Positions 1 to 9,006 of a DNA stretch of 61,411 bases are shown piece after piece; position 1 is the stretch's first letter, and each line of letters begins with the position of its first letter. Source of the DNA: Tindallia sp. MSAO_Bac2 (lineage in GTDB: Bacteria; Bacillota; Clostridia; Peptostreptococcales; Tindalliaceae); NCBI GenBank assembly GCA_003838145.1, contig QYZZ01000127.1, positions 1-61,411 of the forward strand, read 5' to 3'. Both the position numbers and the translations under genes were made by a program. Below the pieces are notes generated by a model. It was given only the letters and a program-made list of their open reading frames with translations, did not search any database and was not told where the DNA came from.

Positions 1-19
1 TAATATTAAACTGAGCCAT
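1..19 (-). CDS. IS256-family transposase, first six codons (partial)
   Basis: Only the N-terminal MAQFNI is inside the window, preceded by a strong GAGGAGG ribosome site. The family call rests on this signature together with the adjacent terminal repeat. Whether the transposase is intact cannot be seen. Confidence 0.65.
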
Positions 20-121
20 GATTCATCCTCCTCGGTTTGGTATTTGCTTGTCACTTATATTTTAACCGAGGAAATGAGTTTGTGGCTCATTTTCTTTTTA
101 CACCATTATACGGACTTAATC
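1..121 (-). mobile_element. IS256-family insertion sequence, one end only
   Basis: The minus strand reads a ribosome site GAGGAGG, then an ATG at 17-19 and codons for MAQFNI, the usual opening of IS256-family transposases; the rest lies beyond the left edge. Upstream of that start the sequence ends, on the minus strand, in GATTAAGTCCGTATAA followed by a TGTAAAAAG stretch (about 94-121). This resembles the terminal inverted repeat of IS256-type elements as I remember it. An 8-bp inverted repeat (30-37 and 64-71) covers the ribosome site. The target duplication cannot be checked because the other end is outside the window. Confidence 0.8.
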
Positions 122-185
122 TTCGAAATGGGTACGCATTTATTATAACTATTTAAAAGGTATTGAGCAGAAGGGAGATTTAAAT

Positions 186-1181
186 ATGAAAGCTATGGTA
201 ATTAATGAATTTGGTCGTCCAGACATTTTTGAAAAGCAGTCAGTAAAAGAACCTGCTCTAAAGCCCGGTCATGTAAAAATCAGAGTAGAAGCAAGCTGCG
301 TAAACCCTATCGACACAAAAATAAGGAGTGGCTTAGTGCCGGCGGCTACCCCGGAATTTCCGGCAGTATTACATGGAGATGTGGCAGGTGAAATTCTGGA
401 AGTATCTCCTGAAGTAACAAAATTTAAACCGGGAGATAGAGTTTTTGGTCTTGCTGGCGGCGTAAAAGGACATTGTGGAGCGCTTGCAGAGTACATGGTT
501 GCTGATGCAAATTTGCTGGCGAAAATACCAGAAAAAATGACAATGGAACAGGCAGCAGCAATTCCTGTTGTTTCCCTGACAGCCTGGGAAGCATTGGTAA
601 ACAGGGGTAATATTCAAGAAGGTGATCGGGTTCTGATTCATGGAGGCACAGGCGGCGTAGGGCATATGGCCATACAGCTGGCAAAGCATATAGGAGCCCA
701 TGTCACAACAACAGTTTCTGATGATAGAAAAAGTGAGATAGCTTCAAAACTTGGTGCAGACGAATTAATTAATTATCGGGATGAAAGCGTTCAAGACTAT
801 TTAAAACGACTAACAAATGACAAAGGCTATGACCTGGTGTTTGACACAGTAGGGAAAGAAAATCTTGATCGTTCTTTCCGGGCTGCTGCTCCGAAAGGAA
901 GAGTTATTTCAACTAATACCCGGTCAACTCATGATTTGTCACCTTTGCATGGAAAGGGATTAACGTTGCATGTCGTATTCTTATTATTACCATTATTATC
1001 CTACTCAGGAAGAGAAGAAATGGGAAATACCCTGAAAAATATTGCTGAAATAATTAACAAAGATAAGATGAAAGTTCTCATTCATGAAGAAAAATTTGGC
1101 TTCTCAAAAGTTGGAGAAGCGCATACTTTATTGGAAAAAGGCGATCATGTAGGGAAAATTAGTCTTTACAATGATTTATAA
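186..1181 (+). CDS. NADPH:quinone oxidoreductase / zinc-free alcohol dehydrogenase-like protein
   Basis: This 331-residue protein belongs to the MDR superfamily, quinone oxidoreductase branch. It has an N-terminal GroES-like domain followed by a Rossmann fold whose dinucleotide loop HGGTGGVGH lies at residues 152-160. I see neither the structural-zinc cysteine cluster nor a clear catalytic-zinc set, which fits the zinc-free quinone reductase group that reduces quinones or activated alkenes with NADPH. The ATG follows a GAAGGGAG ribosome site. The gene stands alone between the IS256 end and the glyS leader. The exact substrate cannot be told from sequence. Confidence 0.85.
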   Translation: MKAMVINEFGRPDIFEKQSVKEPALKPGHVKIRVEASCVNPIDTKIRSGLVPAATPEFPAVLHGDVAGEILEVSPEVTKFKPGDRVFGLAGGVKGHCGALAEYMVADANLLAKIPEKMTMEQAAAIPVVSLTAWEALVNRGNIQEGDRVLIHGGTGGVGHMAIQLAKHIGAHVTTTVSDDRKSEIASKLGADELINYRDESVQDYLKRLTNDKGYDLVFDTVGKENLDRSFRAAAPKGRVISTNTRSTHDLSPLHGKGLTLHVVFLLLPLLSYSGREEMGNTLKNIAEIINKDKMKVLIHEEKFGFSKVGEAHTLLEKGDHVGKISLYNDL

Positions 1182-1209
1182 TAAATTCAAGTTTCGCTGA
1201 TGGATTGAA

Positions 1210-1238
1210 TTGACAGTTTTGTCTGAATCTGGTACATT
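1210..1238 (+). promoter_or_regulatory. Probable promoter for the glyS T-box leader
   Basis: TTGACA (1210-1215), a 17-bp spacer and TACATT (1233-1238) lie just before the T-box leader. A second -10-like TATAAT at 1255-1260 lacks a good -35. Confidence 0.5.
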
Positions 1239-1264
1239 CTTTATAAATGCGAAGTATAATCTGG

Positions 1265-1466
1265 ATGGCTATGAAAAAGAGGAGTAGCATTTCGGAAGGT
1301 TAAAGCGAGTCGGAGAGAGTGAGAGTCCGACACTGGAAGAATGTGAAAGGCGCTTTGGAGCTAAACTGACAAAGTGGACACTATTTGTGTCAAATAGGGT
1401 GGAACCGCGGAAGATAGAATGTCTTTCGTCCCTAAGTTATCAAGGGATGAAAGGCATTTTTTTTGA
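1265..1466 (+). promoter_or_regulatory. T-box riboswitch, glycine-specific, upstream of glyS
   Basis: The conserved T-box core AGGGTGGAACCGCGG lies at 1396-1410. It is followed by an intrinsic terminator with arms 1420-1433 and 1443-1456 and a U tract to 1464. In the Stem I 3' strand the segment GAAAGGCGC places a GGC codon at 1349-1351, matching the glycine specifier position of the well-known glyQS leader. Uncharged tRNA-Gly (anticodon GCC) should stabilise the antiterminator and allow transcription of glyS, and perhaps of the PPDK genes behind it. Confidence 0.93.
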
Positions 1467-1489
1467 ATTATTTTAAAGGAGGATAAGGA

Positions 1490-2878
1490 ATGAGTCAGGA
1501 AAAAAGTATGGAAAAAATTGTGGCAATGGCAAAAAATAGAGGATATGTTTTCCCGGGTTCGGAAATTTATGGAGGTTTGGCTAATACCTGGGATTATGGT
1601 CCTTTGGGAGTGGAATTGAAAAATAATATTAAAAAGGCCTGGTGGAAAAAATTTATTCAGCAAAACCCGCATAATGTTGGTCTTGATTCTGCGATTCTGA
1701 TGAATCCCAAAACCTGGGAAGCTTCAGGACATGTTGGTGGTTTCAGCGATCCGCTGATGGATTGTAAAGAATGTAAAAGCAGATTTCGCGCTGATAAAAT
1801 AATTGAAGACTTTCTGAAGGAAGAAGCGGAAGAGGCTCATGTAGATGGCTGGTCGCCGGATAAAATGAAGACCTTTATTGATGAAGAAGGCGTTTCCTGT
1901 CCTGAGTGCGGTGCGAAAAACTTCACAGAAATACGAGAGTTTAATCTTATGTTTAAAACATTCCAGGGCGTGACCGAAAACAGCAGTACTCAAATCTATC
2001 TAAGGCCAGAAACAGCCCAGGGAATTTTTGTTAACTTTAAAAATGTACAGCGATCTTCAAGAAAAAAAGTCCCTTTTGGAATAGGTCAAATAGGCAAAGC
2101 TTTTCGTAATGAAATCACCCCGGGAAACTTCACCTTCAGAACCCGGGAGTTTGAACAAATGGAACTGGAGTTTTTCTGCGAACCCGGAACAGATATGGAA
2201 TGGTTTCAGTATTGGTCTGATTTCTGCCATAATTGGCTTGTTAGCCTTGGATTGCAAAAAGAAAATATTCGGATGAGAGAGCATGAAGCAGAAGAATTAT
2301 CTCACTATAGCAACGCTACTACAGATATAGAATTCAAATTCCCTTTTGGATGGGGTGAACTGTGGGGTATTGCAGATCGTACAGACTTTGACCTTAAACA
2401 GCACAGTGAGTTTTCAGGCACAGATTTCAATTATCTGGACCCGGTTACAAATGAAAAATATATTCCCTACTGCATTGAACCTTCAGTAGGCGTAGACCGT
2501 GTGGCGCTGGCGTTTTTAGTTGATGCCTATGAAGAAGAAAACATCAACGACAAAGAAAGTCGTGCAGTTTTAAAACTGCACCCGGCTTTGGCTCCTTTCA
2601 AAGCTGCTGTTTTACCATTGACAAAAAAATTATCCGAGGAAGCTCAGAATCTATTCGACAAGTTATCGGAACAATTTGCGGTAGATTATGATGAGGCTGG
2701 CAGTATTGGGAAAAGATATAGACGTCACGATGAAATTGGAACTCCTTACTGTATTACAGTAGATTTTGACACATTAGAAGACCATTCAGTTACAATCAGG
2801 GATAGAGATTCAATGGAGCAGGAGCGGGTATCTATGGATAAAATTGAGTCTTACATTGCAGAAAGACTGATTTTTTAG
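1490..2878 (+). CDS. glyS: Glycyl-tRNA synthetase, dimeric alpha2 type
   Basis: This class II synthetase charges tRNA-Gly in the cytosol. The 462-residue length is normal for the bacterial/eukaryotic alpha2 form. Visible landmarks are two CxxC pairs (CKEC near residue 85 and CPEC near residue 143) likely holding zinc, a motif 2 region [16 protein letters not shown], and motif 3 GVDRVALAF near the anticodon-binding domain. The ATG follows AAAGGAGG at a good distance. The upstream glycine T-box supports the amino acid assignment. The next gene starts 27 bases after the stop, so the three genes to ppdK are probably co-transcribed. Confidence 0.97.
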   Translation: MSQEKSMEKIVAMAKNRGYVFPGSEIYGGLANTWDYGPLGVELKNNIKKAWWKKFIQQNPHNVGLDSAILMNPKTWEASGHVGGFSDPLMDCKECKSRFRADKIIEDFLKEEAEEAHVDGWSPDKMKTFIDEEGVSCPECGAKNFTEIREFNLMFKTFQGVTENSSTQIYLRPETAQGIFVNFKNVQRSSRKKVPFGIGQIGKAFRNEITPGNFTFRTREFEQMELEFFCEPGTDMEWFQYWSDFCHNWLVSLGLQKENIRMREHEAEELSHYSNATTDIEFKFPFGWGELWGIADRTDFDLKQHSEFSGTDFNYLDPVTNEKYIPYCIEPSVGVDRVALAFLVDAYEEENINDKESRAVLKLHPALAPFKAAVLPLTKKLSEEAQNLFDKLSEQFAVDYDEAGSIGKRYRRHDEIGTPYCITVDFDTLEDHSVTIRDRDSMEQERVSMDKIESYIAERLIF

Positions 2879-2905
2879 AGAAAACAAAAAGGAGGAGCTT
2901 AGATT

Positions 2906-3748
2906 ATGCAGGATGCTACAGCAGAAAAAACAAAAATTCTGATTGTGTCCGACTCCATTGGTGAAACTGCAGAGCAGGTAGCAAAAGCGGCATTAAGTCA
3001 GTTTGATCTTAAGGAATTTGATATCAGAAGACACTCTTTTGTATCTGAAACCGGACAAATTGACGATGTGCTGGAAGATTCCAATGCTGAAGATACAATA
3101 ATTATGTTTACAATAGTGATTGAAGAAATCAAAGAATATTTGCTACGGGAAGCAGCGGCCAGAAAGATACTCACTATAGACTTGATGTCATCCATAATGG
3201 AAACCCTTGAAGAGAGATTTGGGATGAAACCTATAGGCGAGGCTGGAATGATAAGAAAGCTTGACGAAGAATACTTTAGAAAAATAGAAGCCATTGAATT
3301 TGCGGTTAAATATGATGATGGTAAAGACCCCAGAGGACTTAAAAAAGCAGATATAGTTTTGATTGGAATTTCAAGAACTTCAAAGACACCCTTGAGCATG
3401 TATCTGGCACACCGGAACATTAAAGTGGCAAATGTACCATTGGTACCAGAAGTAAAACCTCCAAAGGAACTGTACGATGTGCCTTCTCAAAAAATTATTG
3501 GATTAACCACAGATCCATATAAACTGATTGAAATAAGAAAAGAAAGAATAAAGGCGCTCGGGTTGAAAGACGGTGCCAACTATGCCAGCATACAACGTAT
3601 AATTGAAGAATTGGAATATGCAGATGAAATCATGCGAAAACTAAGTTGTCCGGTTATAGATGTCTCAGCGCGTGCTGTTGAAGAAAGTGCCAGCATTATT
3701 TTGGAGATTTGTAGAGAAATTGGGTATAATGTGGGTAAATTGAAATAA
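2906..3748 (+). CDS. Pyruvate, phosphate dikinase regulatory protein (DUF299 kinase/pyrophosphorylase)
   Basis: This 280-residue protein belongs to the family that inactivates PPDK by ADP-dependent phosphorylation of a threonine beside the catalytic histidine, and reactivates it by phosphate-dependent removal. A nucleotide-binding loop GISRTSKTP is seen at residues 154-162. The gene sits 19 bases upstream of ppdK, its expected target, and the target carries the matching TSH site (Thr452-Ser453-His454). The start follows AAGGAGGAG. Confidence 0.93.
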   Translation: MQDATAEKTKILIVSDSIGETAEQVAKAALSQFDLKEFDIRRHSFVSETGQIDDVLEDSNAEDTIIMFTIVIEEIKEYLLREAAARKILTIDLMSSIMETLEERFGMKPIGEAGMIRKLDEEYFRKIEAIEFAVKYDDGKDPRGLKKADIVLIGISRTSKTPLSMYLAHRNIKVANVPLVPEVKPPKELYDVPSQKIIGLTTDPYKLIEIRKERIKALGLKDGANYASIQRIIEELEYADEIMRKLSCPVIDVSARAVEESASIILEICREIGYNVGKLK

Positions 3749-3767
3749 TAAAATGGAGGTGTGAACC

Positions 3768-6389
3768 TTGAAAAAGTATGTTTATGCTTTTCATGAAGGA
3801 TCTGCAGACATGAAGTCTCTTCTGGGTGGTAAAGGATCTAATTTGGCTGAAATGACCAATATTGGTCTACCTGTGCCAGGTGGCTACACCGTAACAACAG
3901 AGGCTTGTATGGAGTATTACGAAAAAGATAACGCTATCTGGGATGAATTGCTCCAGCAGATTGATAAAAAGCAGATGGAGCTTGAAGAGGAAATGAGCAA
4001 AAAACTTGGAGATCCTTCAAACCCTTTACTGGTTTCAGTTCGATCTGGTGCTGCTGTATCCATGCCAGGAATGATGGATACGATACTGAACCTTGGACTT
4101 AATGATGAAACAGTTGAAGGGATGGCAGAAATCACCAACAACCCACGATTTGCCTATGATAGCTACCGCAGACTTATACAAATGTTTAGCGATGTTGTGC
4201 TGGAAATCCCTAAGTATAAGTTTGACACTTTGTTAGAAAGCAAAAAACGTGATAAAGGAATGAAATCGGATACAGACCTGACTACGGAAGACCTGAAAGA
4301 ACTTGTAGAAGCTTTTAAGGGTGTTGTTAAAAAAGAAAAAGGTTCAGCATTTCCCCAAGACCCTAAAGAGCAGCTTATGATGGCGGTGGAAGCAGTTTTT
4401 AAATCCTGGAACAATCCTCGTGCGCGTGTGTATAGAGACCATCATGACATCCCACATAGAATGGGAACGGCCGTAAATGTTCAGGTAATGGTGTTTGGTA
4501 ATATGGGAGATGATTCAGGAACGGGTGTTGCATTTACAAGAAATCCTTCTACTGGCGAAAACAAGCTCTATGGAGAATTTTTAATGAATGCGCAGGGTGA
4601 AGACGTAGTCGCTGGAATTCGAACACCTCGTGACATTGAAGAACTGAAAAATATACTTCCTGAAGCTTATCATCAGTTTAGTGAAGTTGCACGGTCGTTG
4701 GAATTACATTATCGTGACATGCAAGATATCGAGTTTACAATTGACTCAGGAAAGCTATATATGCTACAGACAAGAACAGGTAAACGTACCGCCAACGCAG
4801 CGATTCAAATTGCCGTTGATATGGTGGAAGAAAAGCTGATCACAAAAGAAGAAGCCATATTACGATTGAACCCCAACGACCTGGATCAGTTGCTGCACCC
4901 GACATTTAATGAAAAAGCACTTGCTGATGCTTCATTGATTACTAAAGGATTACCGGCATCATCCGGTGCCGCCTCCGGAAAAATTTATTTTACCCCGGAA
5001 GACGCTGTTAAAGCAAATGCGGCTGGAGAGCGTGTTATTTTGGTCAGGAATGAAACGTCGCCGGAAGATATTGAAGGAATGGTAGCCTCATCTGGAATTC
5101 TGACAGCAAAAGGCGGCATGACATCCCATGCAGCTGTTGTTGCGAGAGGAATGGGGAAATGCTGTGTATCCGGAGCGGGTGATTTAAATATTAATGAAGC
5201 AGAAAAAACTATGAGAATTGAGTCTGACTGTTATGGTGAAGGGGATTATATTTCTCTGGATGGCAATACGGGATATGTATACTCAGGACTCATTGAAACC
5301 AAGGACGCCAGCCTGGGCGGCCAATTTCTTAAATTGATGGAATGGGCGGATGATCTTCGTCAGCTGAAGGTAAGAACAAATGCTGATACACCGAGAGATT
5401 CAGCAAAGGCAGTTGAATTTGGTGCAGAGGGAATTGGTCTGTGTCGGACGGAGCATATGTTCTTTGAAGATAATCGAATATTTGTCATGAGACGAATGAT
5501 TCTTTCGCGCTCAGTGGAAGATCGAAAAAAAGCCCTTGATCAGTTAATGCCAATGCAAAAGGAAGACTTTGTCGGAATATTTAAAGCAATGGGTTCCCGT
5601 CCTGTAACGATTCGATTGCTGGATCCACCGCTTCATGAATTTTTACCTTCGGAAAAAGAAGACATAGAAAAATTGGCTAAAGAAATGGAAGTTCCCTTTA
5701 ACCGACTAAAAGAAATTGTTTTTGAACTTAAAGAAGTAAATCCGATGTTAGGGCATCGAGGTTGCCGACTGGCAATTACCTATCCGGAAATATATGAAAT
5801 GCAAATCAGGGCAATAATGGAAGCGGCAACGGAACTGAAACAAAAGGAAAATCAGGAAGTTATACCTGAAATAATGATTCCGTTGGTTGGCGAAGTAAAT
5901 GAATTTGATTATGTAAAAGAGCTTGCAGAAAATGTTATCAGGGAAGTTCTTGAAGATAGCGGCGTAGAGGTACCTTATCTTATAGGAACAATGATAGAGA
6001 TCCCCAGAGCTACAATTGTCGCTGATGAAATAGCCAAAGGAGCTGAATTTTTTTCCTTTGGAACCAACGATCTGACCCAGATGACTTACGGTTTTTCCAG
6101 AGATGATGCTGGCCGTTTTATTAAAGAATATCGTGACAAAGGAATACTGGAGAAAGATCCATTCCAGCAAATTGACCGCAAAGGTGTAGGTGAGTTGATG
6201 GAAATGGCTATTGAAAGAGGTAGGAGCACGCGGCCAGATATAAAACTTGGTATTTGTGGTGAGCATGGTGGAGAGCCGAACTCGGTAGAATTCTGCCACA
6301 TGATAGGCTTGGATTATGTATCCTGTTCACCATTCCGAGTGCCGATCGCCAGGTTGGCGGCAGCGCAGGCAGCCATAAAACACTCTTGA
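3768..6389 (+). CDS. ppdK: Pyruvate, phosphate dikinase
   Basis: The enzyme interconverts pyruvate, ATP and phosphate with PEP, AMP and pyrophosphate; in clostridia it often serves pyrophosphate-linked glycolysis. The 873-residue length is typical. The order is an N-terminal nucleotide-binding domain, a phosphohistidine domain with GGMTSHAA (His454; Thr452 is the regulatory target), and a C-terminal PEP/pyruvate TIM barrel with CGEHGGEP (Cys830). The start is a TTG at 3768 behind ATGGAGGTG. A strong terminator follows. Confidence 0.97.
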   Translation: MKKYVYAFHEGSADMKSLLGGKGSNLAEMTNIGLPVPGGYTVTTEACMEYYEKDNAIWDELLQQIDKKQMELEEEMSKKLGDPSNPLLVSVRSGAAVSMPGMMDTILNLGLNDETVEGMAEITNNPRFAYDSYRRLIQMFSDVVLEIPKYKFDTLLESKKRDKGMKSDTDLTTEDLKELVEAFKGVVKKEKGSAFPQDPKEQLMMAVEAVFKSWNNPRARVYRDHHDIPHRMGTAVNVQVMVFGNMGDDSGTGVAFTRNPSTGENKLYGEFLMNAQGEDVVAGIRTPRDIEELKNILPEAYHQFSEVARSLELHYRDMQDIEFTIDSGKLYMLQTRTGKRTANAAIQIAVDMVEEKLITKEEAILRLNPNDLDQLLHPTFNEKALADASLITKGLPASSGAASGKIYFTPEDAVKANAAGERVILVRNETSPEDIEGMVASSGILTAKGGMTSHAAVVARGMGKCCVSGAGDLNINEAEKTMRIESDCYGEGDYISLDGNTGYVYSGLIETKDASLGGQFLKLMEWADDLRQLKVRTNADTPRDSAKAVEFGAEGIGLCRTEHMFFEDNRIFVMRRMILSRSVEDRKKALDQLMPMQKEDFVGIFKAMGSRPVTIRLLDPPLHEFLPSEKEDIEKLAKEMEVPFNRLKEIVFELKEVNPMLGHRGCRLAITYPEIYEMQIRAIMEAATELKQKENQEVIPEIMIPLVGEVNEFDYVKELAENVIREVLEDSGVEVPYLIGTMIEIPRATIVADEIAKGAEFFSFGTNDLTQMTYGFSRDDAGRFIKEYRDKGILEKDPFQQIDRKGVGELMEMAIERGRSTRPDIKLGICGEHGGEPNSVEFCHMIGLDYVSCSPFRVPIARLAAAQAAIKHS

Positions 6390-6432
6390 ACCGTTTAAAA
6401 AAAGATAATTTTTCGTCAATATAGCAGAAAAG

Positions 6433-6463
6433 GAGAACACCGCATGAGCGGTGTTCTCTTTTT
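6433..6463 (+). terminator. Intrinsic terminator after ppdK
   Basis: A perfect 11-bp stem (6433-6443 with 6448-6458), loop ATGA, is followed by a T-rich run. It ends the glyS-ppdK unit. Confidence 0.92.
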
Positions 6464-6623
6464 CTTTGCCCTTTTCTTTTGAAGCGGTATTTTTGGGTAT
6501 ATTTATCATATGAAAACGAATTTAAGATTCATTAGACCTCTTCATTATGATTTCGATTCAGGGTTCATTTGAAACAAAATATTCTGCTTTGATTTCAGGT
6601 CAATAAAGAAAGAAGGGATTATA

Positions 6624-7961
6624 TTGAAAGCTGACGGTAGAACCAAATTAATTTTCGCGATAGGAATGATTTTTGCTGTTCTTCTTTCTTCGCTAATGGT
6701 AATGGCTGATGAAAATGATACGTCCACGGTTGTATATACTGTAAATGTGGAAGGAATGGTTACGGCAGGAACTACAAATCATATAAGGCGAGCCATTGAC
6801 ATGGCTGAAAATGACGGAGCTGAGGCATTGGTAATTCTCCTGAATACGCCCGGAGGATTAGTGAATGCAACTTTGGATATTATTGGCGATATGATTAGCG
6901 CTGATGTACCAGTCATCACATATGTATACCCACAAGGTGGAATCGCTGCCTCTGCAGGTACATTTATCATGCTTGGTGGTCATAAAGCTGCTATGGCTCC
7001 TGGCACCACTATCGGCGCAGCTATGCCTGTTCAGATAAGACCTGACGAAGAAGGAAGTACAGCAGCTGATGACAAAACAATTCTTTTCCTTGCTGGTCAT
7101 ATGAAAAGCATTGCAGAAGCCCGCAATCGGCCCGGTGATGTAGCTGAAAAATTTGTAACAGAAAACTTAACACTGAGCGGCCGCGAAGCTCTTGAGAGTG
7201 GGATTATTGATAGAATTGAAAACAACCTTACGGATTTATTGGCCGGCTTTCATGGTGAAAGTATTGATTTGGAATCTGGACGAACAACTCTGAATACAAA
7301 GAATGCAGCGATTTATCCTTTGGAAAAAACAACACAGGAACGGATAACACACCTTGTTAGTAACCCGCAGATTACGTTTGTTCTCCTCCTGGTAGGTGTT
7401 TATGGGCTAATCATTGGGTTTAGCTCACCCGGAACTTTTGTACCGGAAGTATTGGGAGCTATATCGCTAATCCTTGCTTTATATGGTTTAGGCTTATTTG
7501 AGGTGAATTTTTTTGCAGCACTGCTCATGATACTGGGGGTTGGCCTTCTGGTGGCCGAAGCGCTTACTCCGACCTATGGAGTACTGGGTGTAGGTGGCGT
7601 TATCAGCATGGTGCTTGGCATCATTTATTTGCCAGTAGAACCGCTTGTCTCAGAAAGGTGGTTGTCTCAATTTCGATTCATGGCTTTTGGTATAGGTATT
7701 ATTGGTTCGGTTGTTCTCGTGATTATGTTGGCCGGGATATATCGTTTGCGAAAATCGCCGGTTGTACATGGTAATAATGAGTTTGTAACTGATATGGCAA
7801 CTGTTGTAGAGACTATTGATCCGGAGGGGCTTATCATGGTTCGTGGAGAACTTTGGAAAGCCAGGTCAGTTAGTAATGAGAGAATTGATCAAGGGGAGAA
7901 GGTTAAAATTGTTGACAGAGAGAACATGACGTGCATTGTTAAAGCCGAAGAAGAAAAGTAA
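6624..7961 (+). CDS. NfeD-family membrane-bound serine protease
   Basis: The 445-residue protein starts with a signal peptide/membrane segment (residues about 8-28). A ClpP/SppA-like protease domain follows, with the nucleophile in GGIAASAGT (Ser110). There are then several hydrophobic helices (about 245-375) and a C-terminal OB-fold NfeD domain (about 385-445). Family members cleave a hydrophobic C-terminal segment of partner stomatins. Here the stomatin-like gene lies 43 bases downstream, the classic pairing. The TTG start follows AGAAGGGA. The membrane-quality role is inferred from the family. Confidence 0.9.
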   Translation: MKADGRTKLIFAIGMIFAVLLSSLMVMADENDTSTVVYTVNVEGMVTAGTTNHIRRAIDMAENDGAEALVILLNTPGGLVNATLDIIGDMISADVPVITYVYPQGGIAASAGTFIMLGGHKAAMAPGTTIGAAMPVQIRPDEEGSTAADDKTILFLAGHMKSIAEARNRPGDVAEKFVTENLTLSGREALESGIIDRIENNLTDLLAGFHGESIDLESGRTTLNTKNAAIYPLEKTTQERITHLVSNPQITFVLLLVGVYGLIIGFSSPGTFVPEVLGAISLILALYGLGLFEVNFFAALLMILGVGLLVAEALTPTYGVLGVGGVISMVLGIIYLPVEPLVSERWLSQFRFMAFGIGIIGSVVLVIMLAGIYRLRKSPVVHGNNEFVTDMATVVETIDPEGLIMVRGELWKARSVSNERIDQGEKVKIVDRENMTCIVKAEEEK

Positions 7962-8004
7962 GTTATCCGGAAAGTTTAAGAAAATTTACTAAAGGGCAGA
8001 AAGG

Positions 8005-8874
8005 ATGAAAAAAATGACAGAATTATTTATGCTTATTGAAAATATGGTTCCGTTAGCCGGTTTAATTGTGGTTGTACTTTTGCTTCTTAAAATGGCTATT
8101 AAAATCATTCCTGAATATGAGCGCGGTGTTTTGTTTCGTCTTGGAAGGCTGGTTGGCGTTAAGGGACCGGGTTTAATTCTAATTATCCCGATTATTGATC
8201 GCATTGAAAAAGTTTCCCTTAGGATTATTGTGGATAATGTACCGCCTCAGGAGGTTATAACCAGAGACAATGTAACTTGCAAAGTGAACGCAGTATTGTA
8301 TTATCGAGTTACTGCGCCGGATAAGGCTGTAGTTAATGTCGAAAAATATCATGAAGCCACCAGTCAGTTTTCTCAGACAACTATGAGAAGTGTGGTGGGA
8401 CAGGCTGATCTTGATGAATTATTATCACAACGCGAAAAGCTTAATAAACAGATACAGGCTGTAGTTGACCAGGCGACGGATCCGTGGGGTATTAAAGTCA
8501 CGGCTGTTGAATTGAGAGACGTCATTATTCCGGAAGCAATGCAACGAGCCATTGCCCGCCAGGCGGAAGCAGAGCGGAACAGACGTGCTGTGGTAATTCA
8601 GGCAGAAGGTGAGAAGCAGGCGGCAGTCAAGATAAGCGAAGCAGCCGAAATCCTTGGTCAACAGGAAGGATCGTTGACGCTGAGAACCTTGCGTACTATC
8701 TCGGATATGTCTAATTCTGAAAGCACAACGGTTCTATTCCCGGTTCCGATGGAAATGAGAAGACTACTGCCGGATCTGGAAAAAGTTATGAAGGGAACCA
8801 TCGAATACCATCAAAAACGCAAGAACGAGCCTCAGGAAGATTTAGATGAAAAGTCTGACAGCCCAAAGGAATAG
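8005..8874 (+). CDS. Slipin (SPFH/stomatin-like membrane scaffold protein)
   Basis: The protein has 289 residues with one N-terminal membrane segment (about residues 8-30). An SPFH domain follows (ERGVLFRLGRLVG onward). The C-terminal helix is alanine/glutamate-rich and contains ERNRRAVV and EGEKQAAV, typical of stomatin oligomerisation. It forms an operon with the NfeD protease upstream. Its likely role is organising membrane microdomains. The start follows GGGCAGAAAGG; a second ATG three codons later is possible. Confidence 0.93.
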   Translation: MKKMTELFMLIENMVPLAGLIVVVLLLLKMAIKIIPEYERGVLFRLGRLVGVKGPGLILIIPIIDRIEKVSLRIIVDNVPPQEVITRDNVTCKVNAVLYYRVTAPDKAVVNVEKYHEATSQFSQTTMRSVVGQADLDELLSQREKLNKQIQAVVDQATDPWGIKVTAVELRDVIIPEAMQRAIARQAEAERNRRAVVIQAEGEKQAAVKISEAAEILGQQEGSLTLRTLRTISDMSNSESTTVLFPVPMEMRRLLPDLEKVMKGTIEYHQKRKNEPQEDLDEKSDSPKE

Positions 8875-8924
8875 ACTAAAATAGAAAAACATCATAAGGT
8901 TACTAGTATGTGGATCAATTGCTA

Positions 8925-8953
8925 TTGTTATTAAATAATGAATTTGATATAAT
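8925..8953 (+). promoter_or_regulatory. Promoter for the dgt-dnaG-rpoD unit
   Basis: TTGTTA (8925-8930), 17 bp, then a perfect TATAAT (8948-8953), 53 bases before the dgt start. Confidence 0.7.
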
Positions 8954-9006
8954 ATTGTATTTGTCAGGAAAGATATTTGCTTCGATGGCGTGAGGGGTGA
9001 GACTGG

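Noticed and set aside
5748-6299. 183-residue open frame on the minus strand across ppdK
   Set aside because: No ribosome site or family features, and it lies wholly inside a strongly conserved gene; a chance frame.
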